Source: Pseudomonadota bacterium
GTDB lineage: Bacteria; Bdellovibrionota_B; Oligoflexia; Silvanigrellales; Silvanigrellaceae
Length of the DNA stretch: 56,237 bases
Assembly: GCA_009926615.1 (NCBI GenBank)
Contig: RFOM01000020.1
Span: forward strand, 1 to 56,237
Reading direction: 5' to 3'
In this document: positions 8,526-17,544 of the stretch, in pieces
Layout of the letters: each line of letters begins with the position of its first letter
How positions within the stretch are numbered: the first letter of the stretch is position 1
Program-made: the position numbers and the translations under genes
The notes under the pieces: generated by a model
What the model was told of the DNA's origin: nothing
Databases searched by the model: none
Seen by the model: the letters and a program-made list of their open reading frames with translations, nothing else

Positions 8526-9120
8526 AATCTCTCAGGCCGCCAGTCTTTTTCCACGTGACCTCCGGTTTTCCCGCGTGATGCTGAACCCAGCGTGAAGCAA
8601 CAAAAAAGAAATCCGAAAGCCTGTTCAAAAACGGAACAGCCTGCGGATTAATCTCCGCATGCTCCTGAAGCTGCACGGCAATGCGTTCTGCCCGCCGGCA
8701 AACAGTCCGGCACAAATGAAGCTCTGCGTTAATCCGCGTTCCGCCCGGCAAAACAAATTCGCGCAGCGGGGGTAAAGCCGTTTGCAGTTCGTCAATCATC
8801 TGTTCAAGTTTTGTTATCTCAACTTCACCGACGACAATCATATTTTCCCAGCGTGAGGCAACGGGTGTTGCCAAATCACCGCCCAAATTGAACAGGTCAT
8901 TTTGGACAGCCTCAAGCCACCGGTCAGCCGCAGCTGCCGCAGCCGGCTTGAGCTCCTCCGAACGCTCCAGCGAACTTCGGCAAAGTCCGACCAGCGCATT
9001 CAGCTCGTCAACAGTCCCGTATGTTTCAAGTCTCAGATCTGCTTTGGAAACGCGCGACCCGTCGGCGAGACTTGTCGTTCCGTTGTCTCCGGTTTTTGTA
9101 TAAACACGAGTTATTCTCAC
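8491..9120 (-). CDS. Cob(I)alamin adenosyltransferase, PduO type
   Basis: A 209-residue enzyme that transfers adenosyl from ATP to cob(I)alamin to make adenosylcobalamin. The signatures are strong: RVYTKTGDNGTTSLADGSRV at the N-terminus (ATP-binding loop), YGTVDELNALVGL, and a C-terminal half with LCRTVCRRAER and FLNRLSDFFFVASRW. It starts with GTG 9120. It is the last gene of the minus-strand tol run, 9 bases after tolB. Its tail overlaps the FAH-family gene by 35 bases. Together with the btuFCD-like importer at 52.9-55.6 kb it implies use of imported B12. Confidence 0.92.
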   Translation of the reverse strand: MRITRVYTKTGDNGTTSLADGSRVSKADLRLETYGTVDELNALVGLCRSSLERSEELKPAAAAAADRWLEAVQNDLFNLGGDLATPVASRWENMIVVGEVEITKLEQMIDELQTALPPLREFVLPGGTRINAELHLCRTVCRRAERIAVQLQEHAEINPQAVPFLNRLSDFFFVASRWVQHHAGKPEVTWKKTGGLRDFKTASTTSPNT

Positions 9121-9129
9121 ACACTGTCC

Positions 9130-10551
9130 TTAATCGATATTATCGAGAAACGGGCTCCATGACGGCATCACAACCTCATGCAGAGGAATACTCAAAACAC
9201 GGGTATTCGATCCGTCCCTGTTCATAACATAAAGCTTGTAATTGTTGCCTTTGCCGCGCCCCCGCGGCACGCGGTTGGATTGAAATATAATGAACCGTCC
9301 GTCAGGCGACCACGTGGGCTTTTCGTTGTCTCCCTGATCCAGAGTCAAACGTTCCATCTGTCTGCCGTCAGGATTGACGATAAAAATATCGTAACGGTCG
9401 ATATCCCTGTCATAACCCGCAAAAGCGAGTTTTCTGCCGTCGCGGCGCCATGATGGCGAAGAATTATACCACCCCGCAAACGTAATTCTTGTATCCGCAT
9501 CAGCGCGCAAATCACGAATGAACAGATGCGGATTGCCAAAACGGCCGCTGACAAACGCAACCTTTGACCCGTCGGGCGAATAAGCCGGTTCAACCTCAAG
9601 TCCGCTGCCGGAAATAAAAGATTTGCGCTCGCTGCCGTCGAGAGAATTCACCGTGAAAATACTTGTCAGACCGGAGTGACTGCCCGAGAAGGCAATCTTG
9701 CGTCCGTCGGGATGCCAGTTGGCACCGGAATTGTTTCCGAATCCGGCGGTCAGCTTCGAAGTCTTTTGAGTCAGCATATTGTAAACAAATATGTCGGCTT
9801 TTCCGTCGCGAAACGACGTATAGGTCAGCTTCGCACCGTCGGGCGACCACGACGGGCTCATGTTTATGGAACCGTTGTTTGTGATTTGCCGCAGTCCGCT
9901 GCCGTCAAGATTGGCAAGAAATATCTGTCGGGGTTCACCCGGCTTGCGCGTGCCGGCAAACGCAATTTTAGTTGCGAAAATTCCCTTCTCTCCGGTCATT
10001 TTTTCAATACATTTGTCGGCAAATCTGCGCAGCGCACGATCAAGATCGGCGGCCTCGAAGTCGGAATACCGCACGCCGTGAATCTGCTTGCGGCGCTTTA
10101 TATCAAAGAACCTCATTTCGAGCGTGAATTTTCCAATCGACGAACTCGGTACAAACTTGCCCAAGATGAGACCTTCAACCTGCAGCGGACTCCACTCGTC
10201 AAACTGGACGGGTTTGGCGGCAATATTTCCCTTGGCAATAAAGCTGCCCGCAGGAACAAAATCAAACGATCCCATAAAACTGAAAATATCGGTCAGCTTG
10301 GTCGATGCGAAATCTCTGTCGGCATCGGTGACGGCCGTGCCGGGATCCATTCCGAACATGGGAATTGCCATTTTAAATTTTCTGGTTCCCGCGCGGCCGA
10401 CATCAATAAAAAGTTCGCCGTCCGCGTTCTGCACCGATTCACCCGCCGGAGCAGACTTAATCGGAGCAGCGAAAGTTTCGTTCACAGCGGGTGTCAAAAC
10501 AAGCACAAAAACACAAAGCAACTTCACCCAACGTCTGTATAAAATTTTCAT
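9130..10551 (-). CDS. tolB: Tol-Pal system beta-propeller protein TolB
   Basis: A 473-residue periplasmic protein with a clear signal peptide (basic start, LLCVFVLVLTP, cleavage near FAA). The N-terminal alpha/beta domain is followed by a six-bladed propeller with repeated SPSWSPDG, NWHPDG, AYSPDG, SWRRDG and TWSPDG units. TolB links Pal and outer-membrane lipoproteins to the TolQRA motor in envelope constriction at division. It follows the TolA-like gene by 12 bases and leads into the adenosyltransferase. No pal gene follows, unlike the usual tolQRAB-pal order. Confidence 0.95.
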   Translation of the reverse strand: MKILYRRWVKLLCVFVLVLTPAVNETFAAPIKSAPAGESVQNADGELFIDVGRAGTRKFKMAIPMFGMDPGTAVTDADRDFASTKLTDIFSFMGSFDFVPAGSFIAKGNIAAKPVQFDEWSPLQVEGLILGKFVPSSSIGKFTLEMRFFDIKRRKQIHGVRYSDFEAADLDRALRRFADKCIEKMTGEKGIFATKIAFAGTRKPGEPRQIFLANLDGSGLRQITNNGSINMSPSWSPDGAKLTYTSFRDGKADIFVYNMLTQKTSKLTAGFGNNSGANWHPDGRKIAFSGSHSGLTSIFTVNSLDGSERKSFISGSGLEVEPAYSPDGSKVAFVSGRFGNPHLFIRDLRADADTRITFAGWYNSSPSWRRDGRKLAFAGYDRDIDRYDIFIVNPDGRQMERLTLDQGDNEKPTWSPDGRFIIFQSNRVPRGRGKGNNYKLYVMNRDGSNTRVLSIPLHEVVMPSWSPFLDNID

Positions 10552-10563
10552 ACCTCTGGTGTC

Positions 10564-11760
10564 CTAAAAATTAATGCTGTTTGGTGAAAACTTCATTCTT
10601 AAAGATAAACGCTGTCCCATCTCTTTGGGCAAATCCGGAAACGGGCCGGCTGCCTCAAGAGCTTTCATGGCTTCCTCGTCAAAGCGTGTGTTGCCGCTTC
10701 CCTTGACGACCCTGACACGGCCGACAATTTTTCCGATTCCGTTGATATCGAATCCGAGGACCACTTCGAGCCGCGGCTCAAAACTCATGACGTCCGGCAA
10801 ACTCCAGCGTCTGCGCATGTGCATTGCCGCGGCAATTGCGTACTCGTTTTTGACTTGAGCTCCGACTCTGCCCTGCAGACTTCCTGCCTGACTCAGTCCG
10901 GACGGAGCCTTCGGGATATCTTTGCCGAGAGGGTTGATGGGAATGTCACTTGGACGCTTGAAGACGTCGTTCGCCGTCTTTTTGTCTGTGCCCTGACGCT
11001 CTTTGGCACCCACGGCGCGCTGTTCCTTTTCGAGACGTTTTGCAAGTTCCTCAAGTTTCATTTTTTTTGCTGCGTTGGGATCAACCTGCTCGACAACCGG
11101 TGCTTTTGCCGGAACCGGCGTATTGGCAGGCTTGGGTGTTTCCGCAACTGCAGGCACCGGCGTGGGTTGCGGATTTTGCGCGGCGACATCCGGATTGGGC
11201 AACGAATTATCGGTTGGAGCAGGAGTGGCAGCATCAATAGTCAGAGACTTTGGAAGCTGCGGCAGCTGCTGAAGCGTCTTGAGTGCTTCTGCATCCTGTC
11301 TTTGTTCGGCCGGCTTGCCGTCGGGCAATGCTTTGGACAATTCAGACGACAAACCGAAAGCAATCTCAATGACCTCGGTTTCTTTCGGTTCAAAAATACG
11401 GCCGGTTTCATTCAAATGCATAAACCCAAAAACCATCGCAAAAATGGCAACGTGCCAGAGAATCGACAAGCCGAGCGGCCACGGACCAAGGCCTTCGTCA
11501 TCCAGACTCTCCACGCGCAACCTGTGATTAAAAGCTGTTTCATCGATGCGCGGTTCGGAAGCGAGCATAAAACGCGCCGAGAAAGGCACCTGAAGATCCG
11601 GTTCGGGGTAATATTCTTTGAGTTCCATTTCCGGAATTATTGCTTCCGGCTCATGGGTGATCTTTTGACCCTCGACAGTCACCAGCCACAGCATTTCTCC
11701 GCCATCCACAAGCGGATGAGCCCTCAATGACGCCGACATGTCCGATACAGCCTGTGTCAT
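10564..11760 (-). CDS. tolA: TolA/TonB-type energy transducer with long cytoplasmic N-terminus
   Basis: A 398-residue inner-membrane protein lying between tolR and tolB, so TolA by position. The single membrane segment (WPLGLSILWHVAIFAMVFGF) is near residues 93-112. Next come a Pro/Ala/Thr-rich spacer, a charged helix (KKMKLEELAKRLEKEQRA), and a TonB/TolA-like C-terminal domain with RVVKGSGNTRFDEEAMKAL. The ~90 residues before the membrane segment are unusual: TolA and TonB normally have a very short cytoplasmic tail. The start ATG 11760 is 3 bases after the tolR stop, so the extension is not an obvious annotation error. It could be an extra interaction domain. Confidence 0.85.
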   Translation of the reverse strand: MTQAVSDMSASLRAHPLVDGGEMLWLVTVEGQKITHEPEAIIPEMELKEYYPEPDLQVPFSARFMLASEPRIDETAFNHRLRVESLDDEGLGPWPLGLSILWHVAIFAMVFGFMHLNETGRIFEPKETEVIEIAFGLSSELSKALPDGKPAEQRQDAEALKTLQQLPQLPKSLTIDAATPAPTDNSLPNPDVAAQNPQPTPVPAVAETPKPANTPVPAKAPVVEQVDPNAAKKMKLEELAKRLEKEQRAVGAKERQGTDKKTANDVFKRPSDIPINPLGKDIPKAPSGLSQAGSLQGRVGAQVKNEYAIAAAMHMRRRWSLPDVMSFEPRLEVVLGFDINGIGKIVGRVRVVKGSGNTRFDEEAMKALEAAGPFPDLPKEMGQRLSLRMKFSPNSINF

Positions 11761-11763
11761 CGG

Positions 11764-12219
11764 TTATCGCGCCTTTACCGGCTGTCCGGAGTTTTCACCC
11801 ATCATTCCGATTTTTTTTGCACCGGCGCTTTGGGCGGCCGTCATTGCATCCATAACTTTGGAGTATGCGACCTCGCGGTCAGCACGGATAAAAACCGTCG
11901 GCTGGTCCTGTCCCGCCAGAGCGGCCTGAATTTTGGCAACCAATTCTTCTTTGCGGAGCATCTTTTTTCCGAGAAAAAACTCCCCCCGCTCGGAGACCGA
12001 AACCACAACCGGATCCTGGCCAAGGCTCAATGTTCTGGCTCTGGATTTTGGCAGCTGAATATCAACTCCCGATACGGCAAAAGGCGCGGTTACCATAAAA
12101 ATAATGAGCAAAACCAGCATCACATCAACAAAAGGCGTGATGTTAATATCGGCAAGAAGTGAACTGCGGCCAAATGCCGAAGAATCACTCCCCTCAGATT
12201 CACCGTTTCTGAACGCCAT
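11764..12219 (-). CDS. tolR: TolR/ExbD biopolymer transport protein
   Basis: A 151-residue protein with the ExbD/TolR architecture. A short cytoplasmic start leads to a single membrane helix with the key Asp (NITPFVDVMLVLLIIFMVTAP, about 26-46), followed by a periplasmic domain with VFIRADREVAYSKVMDAM. The Asp takes part in the proton path with TolQ. It has GAGGT 7 bases before ATG 12219. It sits between tolQ and the TolA-like gene with minimal spacing. Confidence 0.95.
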   Translation of the reverse strand: MAFRNGESEGSDSSAFGRSSLLADINITPFVDVMLVLLIIFMVTAPFAVSGVDIQLPKSRARTLSLGQDPVVVSVSERGEFFLGKKMLRKEELVAKIQAALAGQDQPTVFIRADREVAYSKVMDAMTAAQSAGAKKIGMMGENSGQPVKAR

Positions 12220-12246
12220 AAAGTTACCTCACTGATGCTGATGCTC

Positions 12247-13014
12247 TCAGGCCTCGGCAATTGTATTCAATGCAGAACCGGCGGAGGGTGTCTGGGCTGC
12301 TGCCGACTCCGAGCGGCCCAAATTAAAATGACGTTCAAGAATGTTGAGAAAGTCTGTCGAAAATCCCTCAAGCAGCAAAAGCTGCTGGCGGGCACGGCCG
12401 TTGAAAAAGTTATAAGCAATCACCGCCGGAATGGCGGCAGCAAGTCCAAGGGCTGTAGCAATAAGTGCTTCGGAAATACCGGGGGCAACCGCGGCGAGGC
12501 TCGACGATCCGGTTTGGCCGATATCATGAAACGCGCGGATAATTCCGACGACCGTTCCGAAAAGACCGATGAAAGGACACGCCGAGGCGGAAACAGCAAG
12601 AAACGTCATATTGCGCGAGAGTTGAACTTCCTCAAGCTGGCGCGCCTTGCCCAATGCGCGACGGACAGTATCCGTGGACAACGGAGCATGTGAAGACAAA
12701 CCGCGCTTTTCACGAACCTGCAAAACGCGAACCATCTCGTTGTATCCGGCCCGAAAAACCTCGCGCGCCGGACTGTAGTCGAGATCTTTGAGCTTGGTAT
12801 TTAAATCCGAGAGACTTTTTGAATCCCAGAACTCCTGCATGAAATCATCGGACATCATCTGCAAATGTCTGAGCGCGCGCCAGCGCTCGAAAACGACGGC
12901 CCACGTCGCCACCGAGAGCAGAACAAGGAGCCCCAGAATTGAAACGCCCACAGGACCGCCGCTTGTCAGAACCGAAAACCAATTGATCGATTCAATGTTG
13001 CTTACATCAGCCAT
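12247..13014 (-). CDS. tolQ: TolQ/ExbB proton-channel protein
   Basis: A 255-residue MotA/TolQ/ExbB-family protein. The first helix is near residues 20-40 (VSILGLLVLLSVATWAVVFE). After a large cytoplasmic loop come two more helices: MTFLAVSASACPFIGLFGTVVGIIRAF and ISEALIATALGLAAAIPAVIAYNFF. The Pro/Gly-rich channel signature is intact. With TolR it converts proton flow into force on TolA. It follows cmk by 32 bases in the minus-strand run. Confidence 0.95.
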   Translation of the reverse strand: MADVSNIESINWFSVLTSGGPVGVSILGLLVLLSVATWAVVFERWRALRHLQMMSDDFMQEFWDSKSLSDLNTKLKDLDYSPAREVFRAGYNEMVRVLQVREKRGLSSHAPLSTDTVRRALGKARQLEEVQLSRNMTFLAVSASACPFIGLFGTVVGIIRAFHDIGQTGSSSLAAVAPGISEALIATALGLAAAIPAVIAYNFFNGRARQQLLLLEGFSTDFLNILERHFNLGRSESAAAQTPSAGSALNTIAEA

Positions 13015-13046
13015 TACGCATCCTCACGCTGTTTAAACCCAAAGCC

Positions 13047-13766
13047 TCAGGATTCCTGCAGACCCGGAATCAGGCCCCTGTCGGCGCAAAGTTTCAAAAC
13101 AGCGCGGACGACAGCGGCAGGCTCGAGCTCGGTCGAATCCAAAAGAACAGCATCGTCAGCCGGACGCATGGGGGCAACAACGCGGTTGGCATCACGGGCA
13201 TCCCTGTCATGGATCTCGCGAACCAACTCCTCGAAGCTTGGCTCGAGATTTTGCGAACGCAATTCCTCTAACCGGCGCCGTGCCCTTTGCTCGGGTGAAG
13301 CTGTCAGGAATATTTTGAGCGGTGCGTCAGGAAATACAACTGTCCCCATGTCACGACCGTCCACAACCGCCCCATTGCAATCTAAAACAACTTTCCTTTG
13401 CACTGGTAACAAGCGACGGCGGACGAGTTCATCCTGAGCCACGAGACTGGCCTGCTCGGATACGAAAGGAGTGCGGATTTCGTGCGTTATTTCGCGATCG
13501 CCGAGAAAAACACGGCCGCTGCGGGGGTCCTGCCGGTAGCGTTCCGACAAAAATGCAACGAATCTTTCGATTGAACCGCGGTCCTGAACCCCTGTTCCTG
13601 CCTCAAAAAGCATCAAAGCAAGTGTCCGATAAATGGCGCCCGTGGTGACATAAATCCAACCCAGCTTATGGGCGAGCATCCGCGAAACAGTGCTTTTGCC
13701 CGAGCCGGCAGGACCATCAATCGTAATCACTTTAACAGTATCGAGCGCTGAGTCGGAATAAGTCAT
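13047..13766 (-). CDS. cmk: Cytidylate kinase
   Basis: A 239-residue kinase that phosphorylates CMP/dCMP with ATP in pyrimidine nucleotide salvage. The P-loop VITIDGPAGSGKSTVSRMLA lies near residues 12-31. The NMP-binding DGRDMGTVVFPDA and lid region RARRRLEELR are visible. The start is ATG 13766, which overlaps the accA stop as ATGA and gives the usual family N-terminus. The open frame extends further inside accA, but that extension is not supported. Confidence 0.93.
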   Translation of the reverse strand: MTYSDSALDTVKVITIDGPAGSGKSTVSRMLAHKLGWIYVTTGAIYRTLALMLFEAGTGVQDRGSIERFVAFLSERYRQDPRSGRVFLGDREITHEIRTPFVSEQASLVAQDELVRRRLLPVQRKVVLDCNGAVVDGRDMGTVVFPDAPLKIFLTASPEQRARRRLEELRSQNLEPSFEELVREIHDRDARDANRVVAPMRPADDAVLLDSTELEPAAVVRAVLKLCADRGLIPGLQES

Positions 13767-14842
13767 GGAAGTACAGCATCCGCCGCAAAGCCCGGAATGC
13801 GTGTTATTTGTTCCCAACTTTGCATCCATTCGGAATTGGGGGCTTCCTCGGTCCGGAACGGAGAAACGGGCTCGCGTGCAACAACACGACCCATGGATGC
13901 AAACTTTTGGTTGCGTTGTTTTTTCAATTGCTCCGACGACATCTGACTCAATTCAAGCAAATGCTTCTCCAGAGCCTGACCCAAGCTTTCAATGGCTTCG
14001 GCCGGCTTCCAGTGCGCGCCGCCCAGCGGTTCTGCAATAATTTCGTCAATAACTCCAAGCTGCAGGGCATTCTGCGCGGTCACTCCCAAAGCTGCCGCTG
14101 CACGATCGGCCTGAGTGCCGTCCTTCCACAGAATGGAGGCGCAGCCTTCCGGAGAAATAACACTGTACGTGCTGTATTGAAGCATCAAAACGCGGTTTCC
14201 TACTCCTATCGCAAGGGCACCGCCGCTTCCGCCCTCTCCGACAACAACTGAAATGATCGGAACACCGAGCTTGAACATGACCATGATGTTCTTGGCGATC
14301 GCTTCGCTTTGTCCCCGCTCTTCGGCATCAATGCCGGGATACGCGCCGGGTGTGTCGATAAACGTGATGATCGGAAGTTTGAACCGTTCGGCCAGACTCA
14401 TCAGCCGCAGCGCTTTACGGTATCCCTCGGGGCGCGGCATCCCGAAATTTCTCTTCATATTTTCTTTGGTGCCGCGGCCTTTTTGATGGCCGACAAACGC
14501 GACCCGATGACCGCGGAAAGTACCGAGTCCGCCGACGATTGCGGCATCATCCATAAAGTTTCGGTCACCCTGCAGTTCAATGAAGTCGTCACAGAGCTGC
14601 TTGACGATATCGAGCGTGTAGGGCCGGTGCGGATGGCGGCTCAGCTGGGTGATTTCATAGGGTGTCAGATTTGAGAAAATCTGTTTGGCGAGTGTTTCGA
14701 ACTGGTCTTCAAGCGCTTTGATTTCCTCGGCAAGCTCTTTTTCATTTTTGCCGGCAAGGTGCGAGTGACGGGCCTGAGCCCGCAGTTCGCCGATACGGTT
14801 GCTCAGGTCCAACAATGGACGTTCAAGGGGTAAAACCTCCAT
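13763..14842 (-). CDS. accA: Acetyl-CoA carboxylase carboxyltransferase subunit alpha
   Basis: A 359-residue subunit that, with AccD, transfers carboxyl from biotin-BCCP to acetyl-CoA, making malonyl-CoA for fatty-acid synthesis. Diagnostic stretches include DRNFMDDAAIVGGLG, GHQKGRGTKEN, RPEGYRKALRLM, DTPGAYPGIDAEERGQ and GEGGSGGALAIGVG. ATG 14842 has AGAGGA about 8 bases upstream. The C-terminus is some 35-40 residues longer than the E. coli protein. It heads the minus-strand run accA-cmk-tolQRAB and is divergent from gltA with 92 bases between starts. Confidence 0.96.
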   Translation of the reverse strand: MEVLPLERPLLDLSNRIGELRAQARHSHLAGKNEKELAEEIKALEDQFETLAKQIFSNLTPYEITQLSRHPHRPYTLDIVKQLCDDFIELQGDRNFMDDAAIVGGLGTFRGHRVAFVGHQKGRGTKENMKRNFGMPRPEGYRKALRLMSLAERFKLPIITFIDTPGAYPGIDAEERGQSEAIAKNIMVMFKLGVPIISVVVGEGGSGGALAIGVGNRVLMLQYSTYSVISPEGCASILWKDGTQADRAAAALGVTAQNALQLGVIDEIIAEPLGGAHWKPAEAIESLGQALEKHLLELSQMSSEQLKKQRNQKFASMGRVVAREPVSPFRTEEAPNSEWMQSWEQITRIPGFAADAVLP

Positions 14843-14934
14843 GGCGCAGTCCTCTCTTATGGTGAGCCGTTTCACAGTTCTGGTCCCGTCGTGGTAACAA
14901 ATCAGGGAGTGACGGTCAAAACAGGGAGGATTCC

Positions 14935-16101
14935 GTGGCACAAGATACTCTGTCCCAAGAGCAGGTCATTCGCCGCGGCATGGACGAACTTGTCGTTGAT
15001 ACAACTTCGGTCAGCTGGGTCGACGGACAGCAGGGCCGGCTTTACTACCGCGGCTTCAGAATTGAAGACCTTGCCAAATCAGCCAGTTTTGAGGAAGTCG
15101 CATACCTGCTGCTGTGCGGAGAACTGCCCGCAGGACAGCAGCTGCAAGGATTCAGCTGGAAACTCCGGCAGCTCTCGCATACACCCGAAAAAACAATCAG
15201 AATTATTCAGGAACTTCCCCGGCATACAGCACCACTCGCAGCGCTTCAGACAGCACTCGCCGCACTCGGCTGTACGGACCCGAAACCCAAATACTCCGAA
15301 GAGGAAACTCTCCTCGGTCTGGCTCTGCGCATCATTGCCCAAACTCCGATTATTCTGGCGGCAACCTACAGACTCCATCAGGGCAACAGTATTTTGCCTG
15401 CACGCGACGACCTGACTCATGCACAAAATTTTCTATACATGCTGAGCGGACGGGTCCCCGATGAAGAGGCGGCACGCGCCATGGAAATCGCCCTCATTAT
15501 TCAAATGGATCACGGTTTTAATTCATCCACGTTTACAGCCCGCGCTGTCGCTTCGACACTCACAAATATGTACGCGGCGACGAGCGCGGCGGTCGGCGCA
15601 CTCAGTGGCCCGCTGCACGGCGGCGCAAGTGAAGAAGTTGTACAAATGCTGGCAGATATTGAAGAATGGGGAGATCCAAAATCCTACCTCGACAATCTTT
15701 TCGCATCCGGCGGCAAAGTCATGGGGATGGGTCACAGAGTTTATAAACAAACCGATCCGCGGGCAGTGATCTTTGAAAAACTGCTCGCGCAGCTCACCCG
15801 AAACGAAAAATCTCCAAAGGATATTCAAACTCTTGGTTACGTTGCCGGATATGCACGGGAACACTTTGCTGCGCGTAATCAACCCATTCACGTCAATGTC
15901 GACTTTTGGAGCGGTGCCGTTTACCGGCGGCTCGGCATCCAGCCGGTTCTGTTTCCGGCTATTTTCGCCGCTGCGCGGATTGTCGGCTGGTGTGCGCATA
16001 TCATTGAACTGCGGCAAAACAACAGACTCTACCGCCCGCTGTCCAGTTATACCGGACCGGTCGACCTGAAGTTTGTTCCCCTCGCGGAGCGGGGCAAATG
16101 A
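14935..16101 (+). CDS. gltA: Citrate synthase (or 2-methylcitrate synthase)
   Basis: A 388-residue citrate-synthase-family enzyme, of the short type I/II length. Active-site motifs are present: GPLHGGASEEV with the first catalytic His, GMGHRVYKQTDPRA with the second His, and VNVDFWSGAVYRRLGI with the catalytic Asp. It condenses oxaloacetate with acetyl-CoA; methylcitrate synthase uses propionyl-CoA and cannot be excluded from sequence alone. GTG 14935 has GGGAGG 5-6 bases upstream. Its stop overlaps waaA by ATGA. Confidence 0.92.
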   Translation: MAQDTLSQEQVIRRGMDELVVDTTSVSWVDGQQGRLYYRGFRIEDLAKSASFEEVAYLLLCGELPAGQQLQGFSWKLRQLSHTPEKTIRIIQELPRHTAPLAALQTALAALGCTDPKPKYSEEETLLGLALRIIAQTPIILAATYRLHQGNSILPARDDLTHAQNFLYMLSGRVPDEEAARAMEIALIIQMDHGFNSSTFTARAVASTLTNMYAATSAAVGALSGPLHGGASEEVVQMLADIEEWGDPKSYLDNLFASGGKVMGMGHRVYKQTDPRAVIFEKLLAQLTRNEKSPKDIQTLGYVAGYAREHFAARNQPIHVNVDFWSGAVYRRLGIQPVLFPAIFAAARIVGWCAHIIELRQNNRLYRPLSSYTGPVDLKFVPLAERGK

Positions 16102-17504
16102 TGCTCGCCCTTCTGAGCATACTGAGCCGTTTTTCTTCTGCACTGCTGAGTGCAACCGCACCGTTGGCCGCATCGCTTTTCAGCTCGGAGAAGGCAAAAA
16201 TCTTTTTTGCGGAAAGGCGGACATCACATTGGCTCAATTGCATCACACAGGCGGCAAAGAGAAAATCGGAATTACCCGATCGGGTCGCGGCCGTTTATTG
16301 GATTCACGTCGCCAGTGCGGGTGAACTTGAACAGGCCATTCCGGTCATGCGTGTGCTTCACGAAAAACACAGTGTGGTTTTTTTCCTGACTTATTATTCT
16401 CCGAGTGCAATACCGTTCCTGAAAAATTGCAGCGGCCTTATCGGCGCATCAAGCTTGCCTTGGGAAAACAGCCGTCTGTATGCAGCGGCCGTCGAAGCCC
16501 TCGATGTCAGAAGACTGATACTTGTCCGGTATGATTTCTGGCCTGCATTGATATCGGAGTTTTCATCGCGCCGGCTTCCCGTGTGTATTCTCGCAGCCAC
16601 GCTGCGCAAAGCCCGATCACCGCTGCCGGCAGTGATGCAGGATAAACTCCGGACTTTTTGGCTTGGTTTGAGTGATCTGGTTTTTCTTGTCAGTGAATCT
16701 GAAAAAAAACTGCTGACTCACCGCGGCATGCCGGCAGAAAAGTTGATTGTGTCCGGAGATGCCAAATGGGCAAGGGCGAGAGAACGGGCAGAAAAAGTCA
16801 AAGTCAACGAACTCTCTCCGCCGATCCGCATGATTCGGGAAGGAATCAAACAACGGGGAGCGACAACTGCTCAGCGGGTCATCATTTTCGGATCACCCCA
16901 CAAAGAAGAAATTGAAGTTCTGAAAGGAACACTTGCAACGGATCGGATCCAAAATATCGTGTTCATAATTGCTCCGCAGGAAGTGGACCGCTCAACGGTC
17001 CGCAGCCTCGAAGACAATTTGCGGCACAGCAGCATCAACATTCTAAAAATTTCGGAGATTTCCGACGAGGGCTGGACGGGCAGGCTTTGCGATGTGCGGA
17101 AAACTCCCGTCATTCTTCTCGACTCGTTCGGGTATCTGGCCGAATCCTACGGGCTCGCGGATTTGGCTGTTGTCGGGGGGGGATTCGACGGGCAACTGCA
17201 CAATGTTCTCGAACCGGCAGCATTTCCGGTCCTGACGCTGTTCGGCAACCGTGCAAGCCGTGCACCGGAAGCGCAAATATTGCTCACCCATGATGCCGCT
17301 ATTGGCTTTGCAACGGCAGATTTGTTGTTTCAATTTGTCCTCCGCTGGGGTAGCTTAAATCCGAAGGACCCGTTTCGCGGAGAATTGTCGCAAAACCCTG
17401 AGGCGATACTCCGTAATGCTCAAGTCCTTTTTGCTTCACTGCCCGACACAAGTGAGGTGATCTGCAGGACGCTCGCCGCGCGCGACGCTCTTGAGGTTTC
17501 CTGA
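16098..17504 (+). CDS. waaA: 3-deoxy-D-manno-octulosonic acid (Kdo) transferase
   Basis: A 468-residue glycosyltransferase that adds Kdo from CMP-Kdo to lipid A precursor at the inner membrane. An N-terminal hydrophobic anchor (about 1-28) precedes HVASAGELEQAIPV (acceptor-binding Glu region), LVRYDFWPAL, FGSPHKEE, and the donor-site block GGGFDGQLHNVLEPAAFPVLTLFGN. The family is clear. Some positions are unusual, such as RYD in place of the ExE common before the WP motif in enteric enzymes. Its ATG overlaps the gltA stop (ATGA). It shows that the organism makes lipopolysaccharide-type lipid A. Confidence 0.9.
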   Translation: MMLALLSILSRFSSALLSATAPLAASLFSSEKAKIFFAERRTSHWLNCITQAAKRKSELPDRVAAVYWIHVASAGELEQAIPVMRVLHEKHSVVFFLTYYSPSAIPFLKNCSGLIGASSLPWENSRLYAAAVEALDVRRLILVRYDFWPALISEFSSRRLPVCILAATLRKARSPLPAVMQDKLRTFWLGLSDLVFLVSESEKKLLTHRGMPAEKLIVSGDAKWARARERAEKVKVNELSPPIRMIREGIKQRGATTAQRVIIFGSPHKEEIEVLKGTLATDRIQNIVFIIAPQEVDRSTVRSLEDNLRHSSINILKISEISDEGWTGRLCDVRKTPVILLDSFGYLAESYGLADLAVVGGGFDGQLHNVLEPAAFPVLTLFGNRASRAPEAQILLTHDAAIGFATADLLFQFVLRWGSLNPKDPFRGELSQNPEAILRNAQVLFASLPDTSEVICRTLAARDALEVS

Positions 17505-17544
17505 CTTAAGTCGACAGATTGAACAATTTTGGAAAGTTTAAAAC

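Noticed and set aside
9676..10542. 288-residue open frame antisense to tolB
   Set aside because: It is an antisense shadow of a well-supported gene, with no ribosome-binding site or family features.
10819..11730. 303-residue open frame antisense to tolA
   Set aside because: The frame mirrors the Pro/Ala-rich spacer of the TolA-like gene and lacks independent support.
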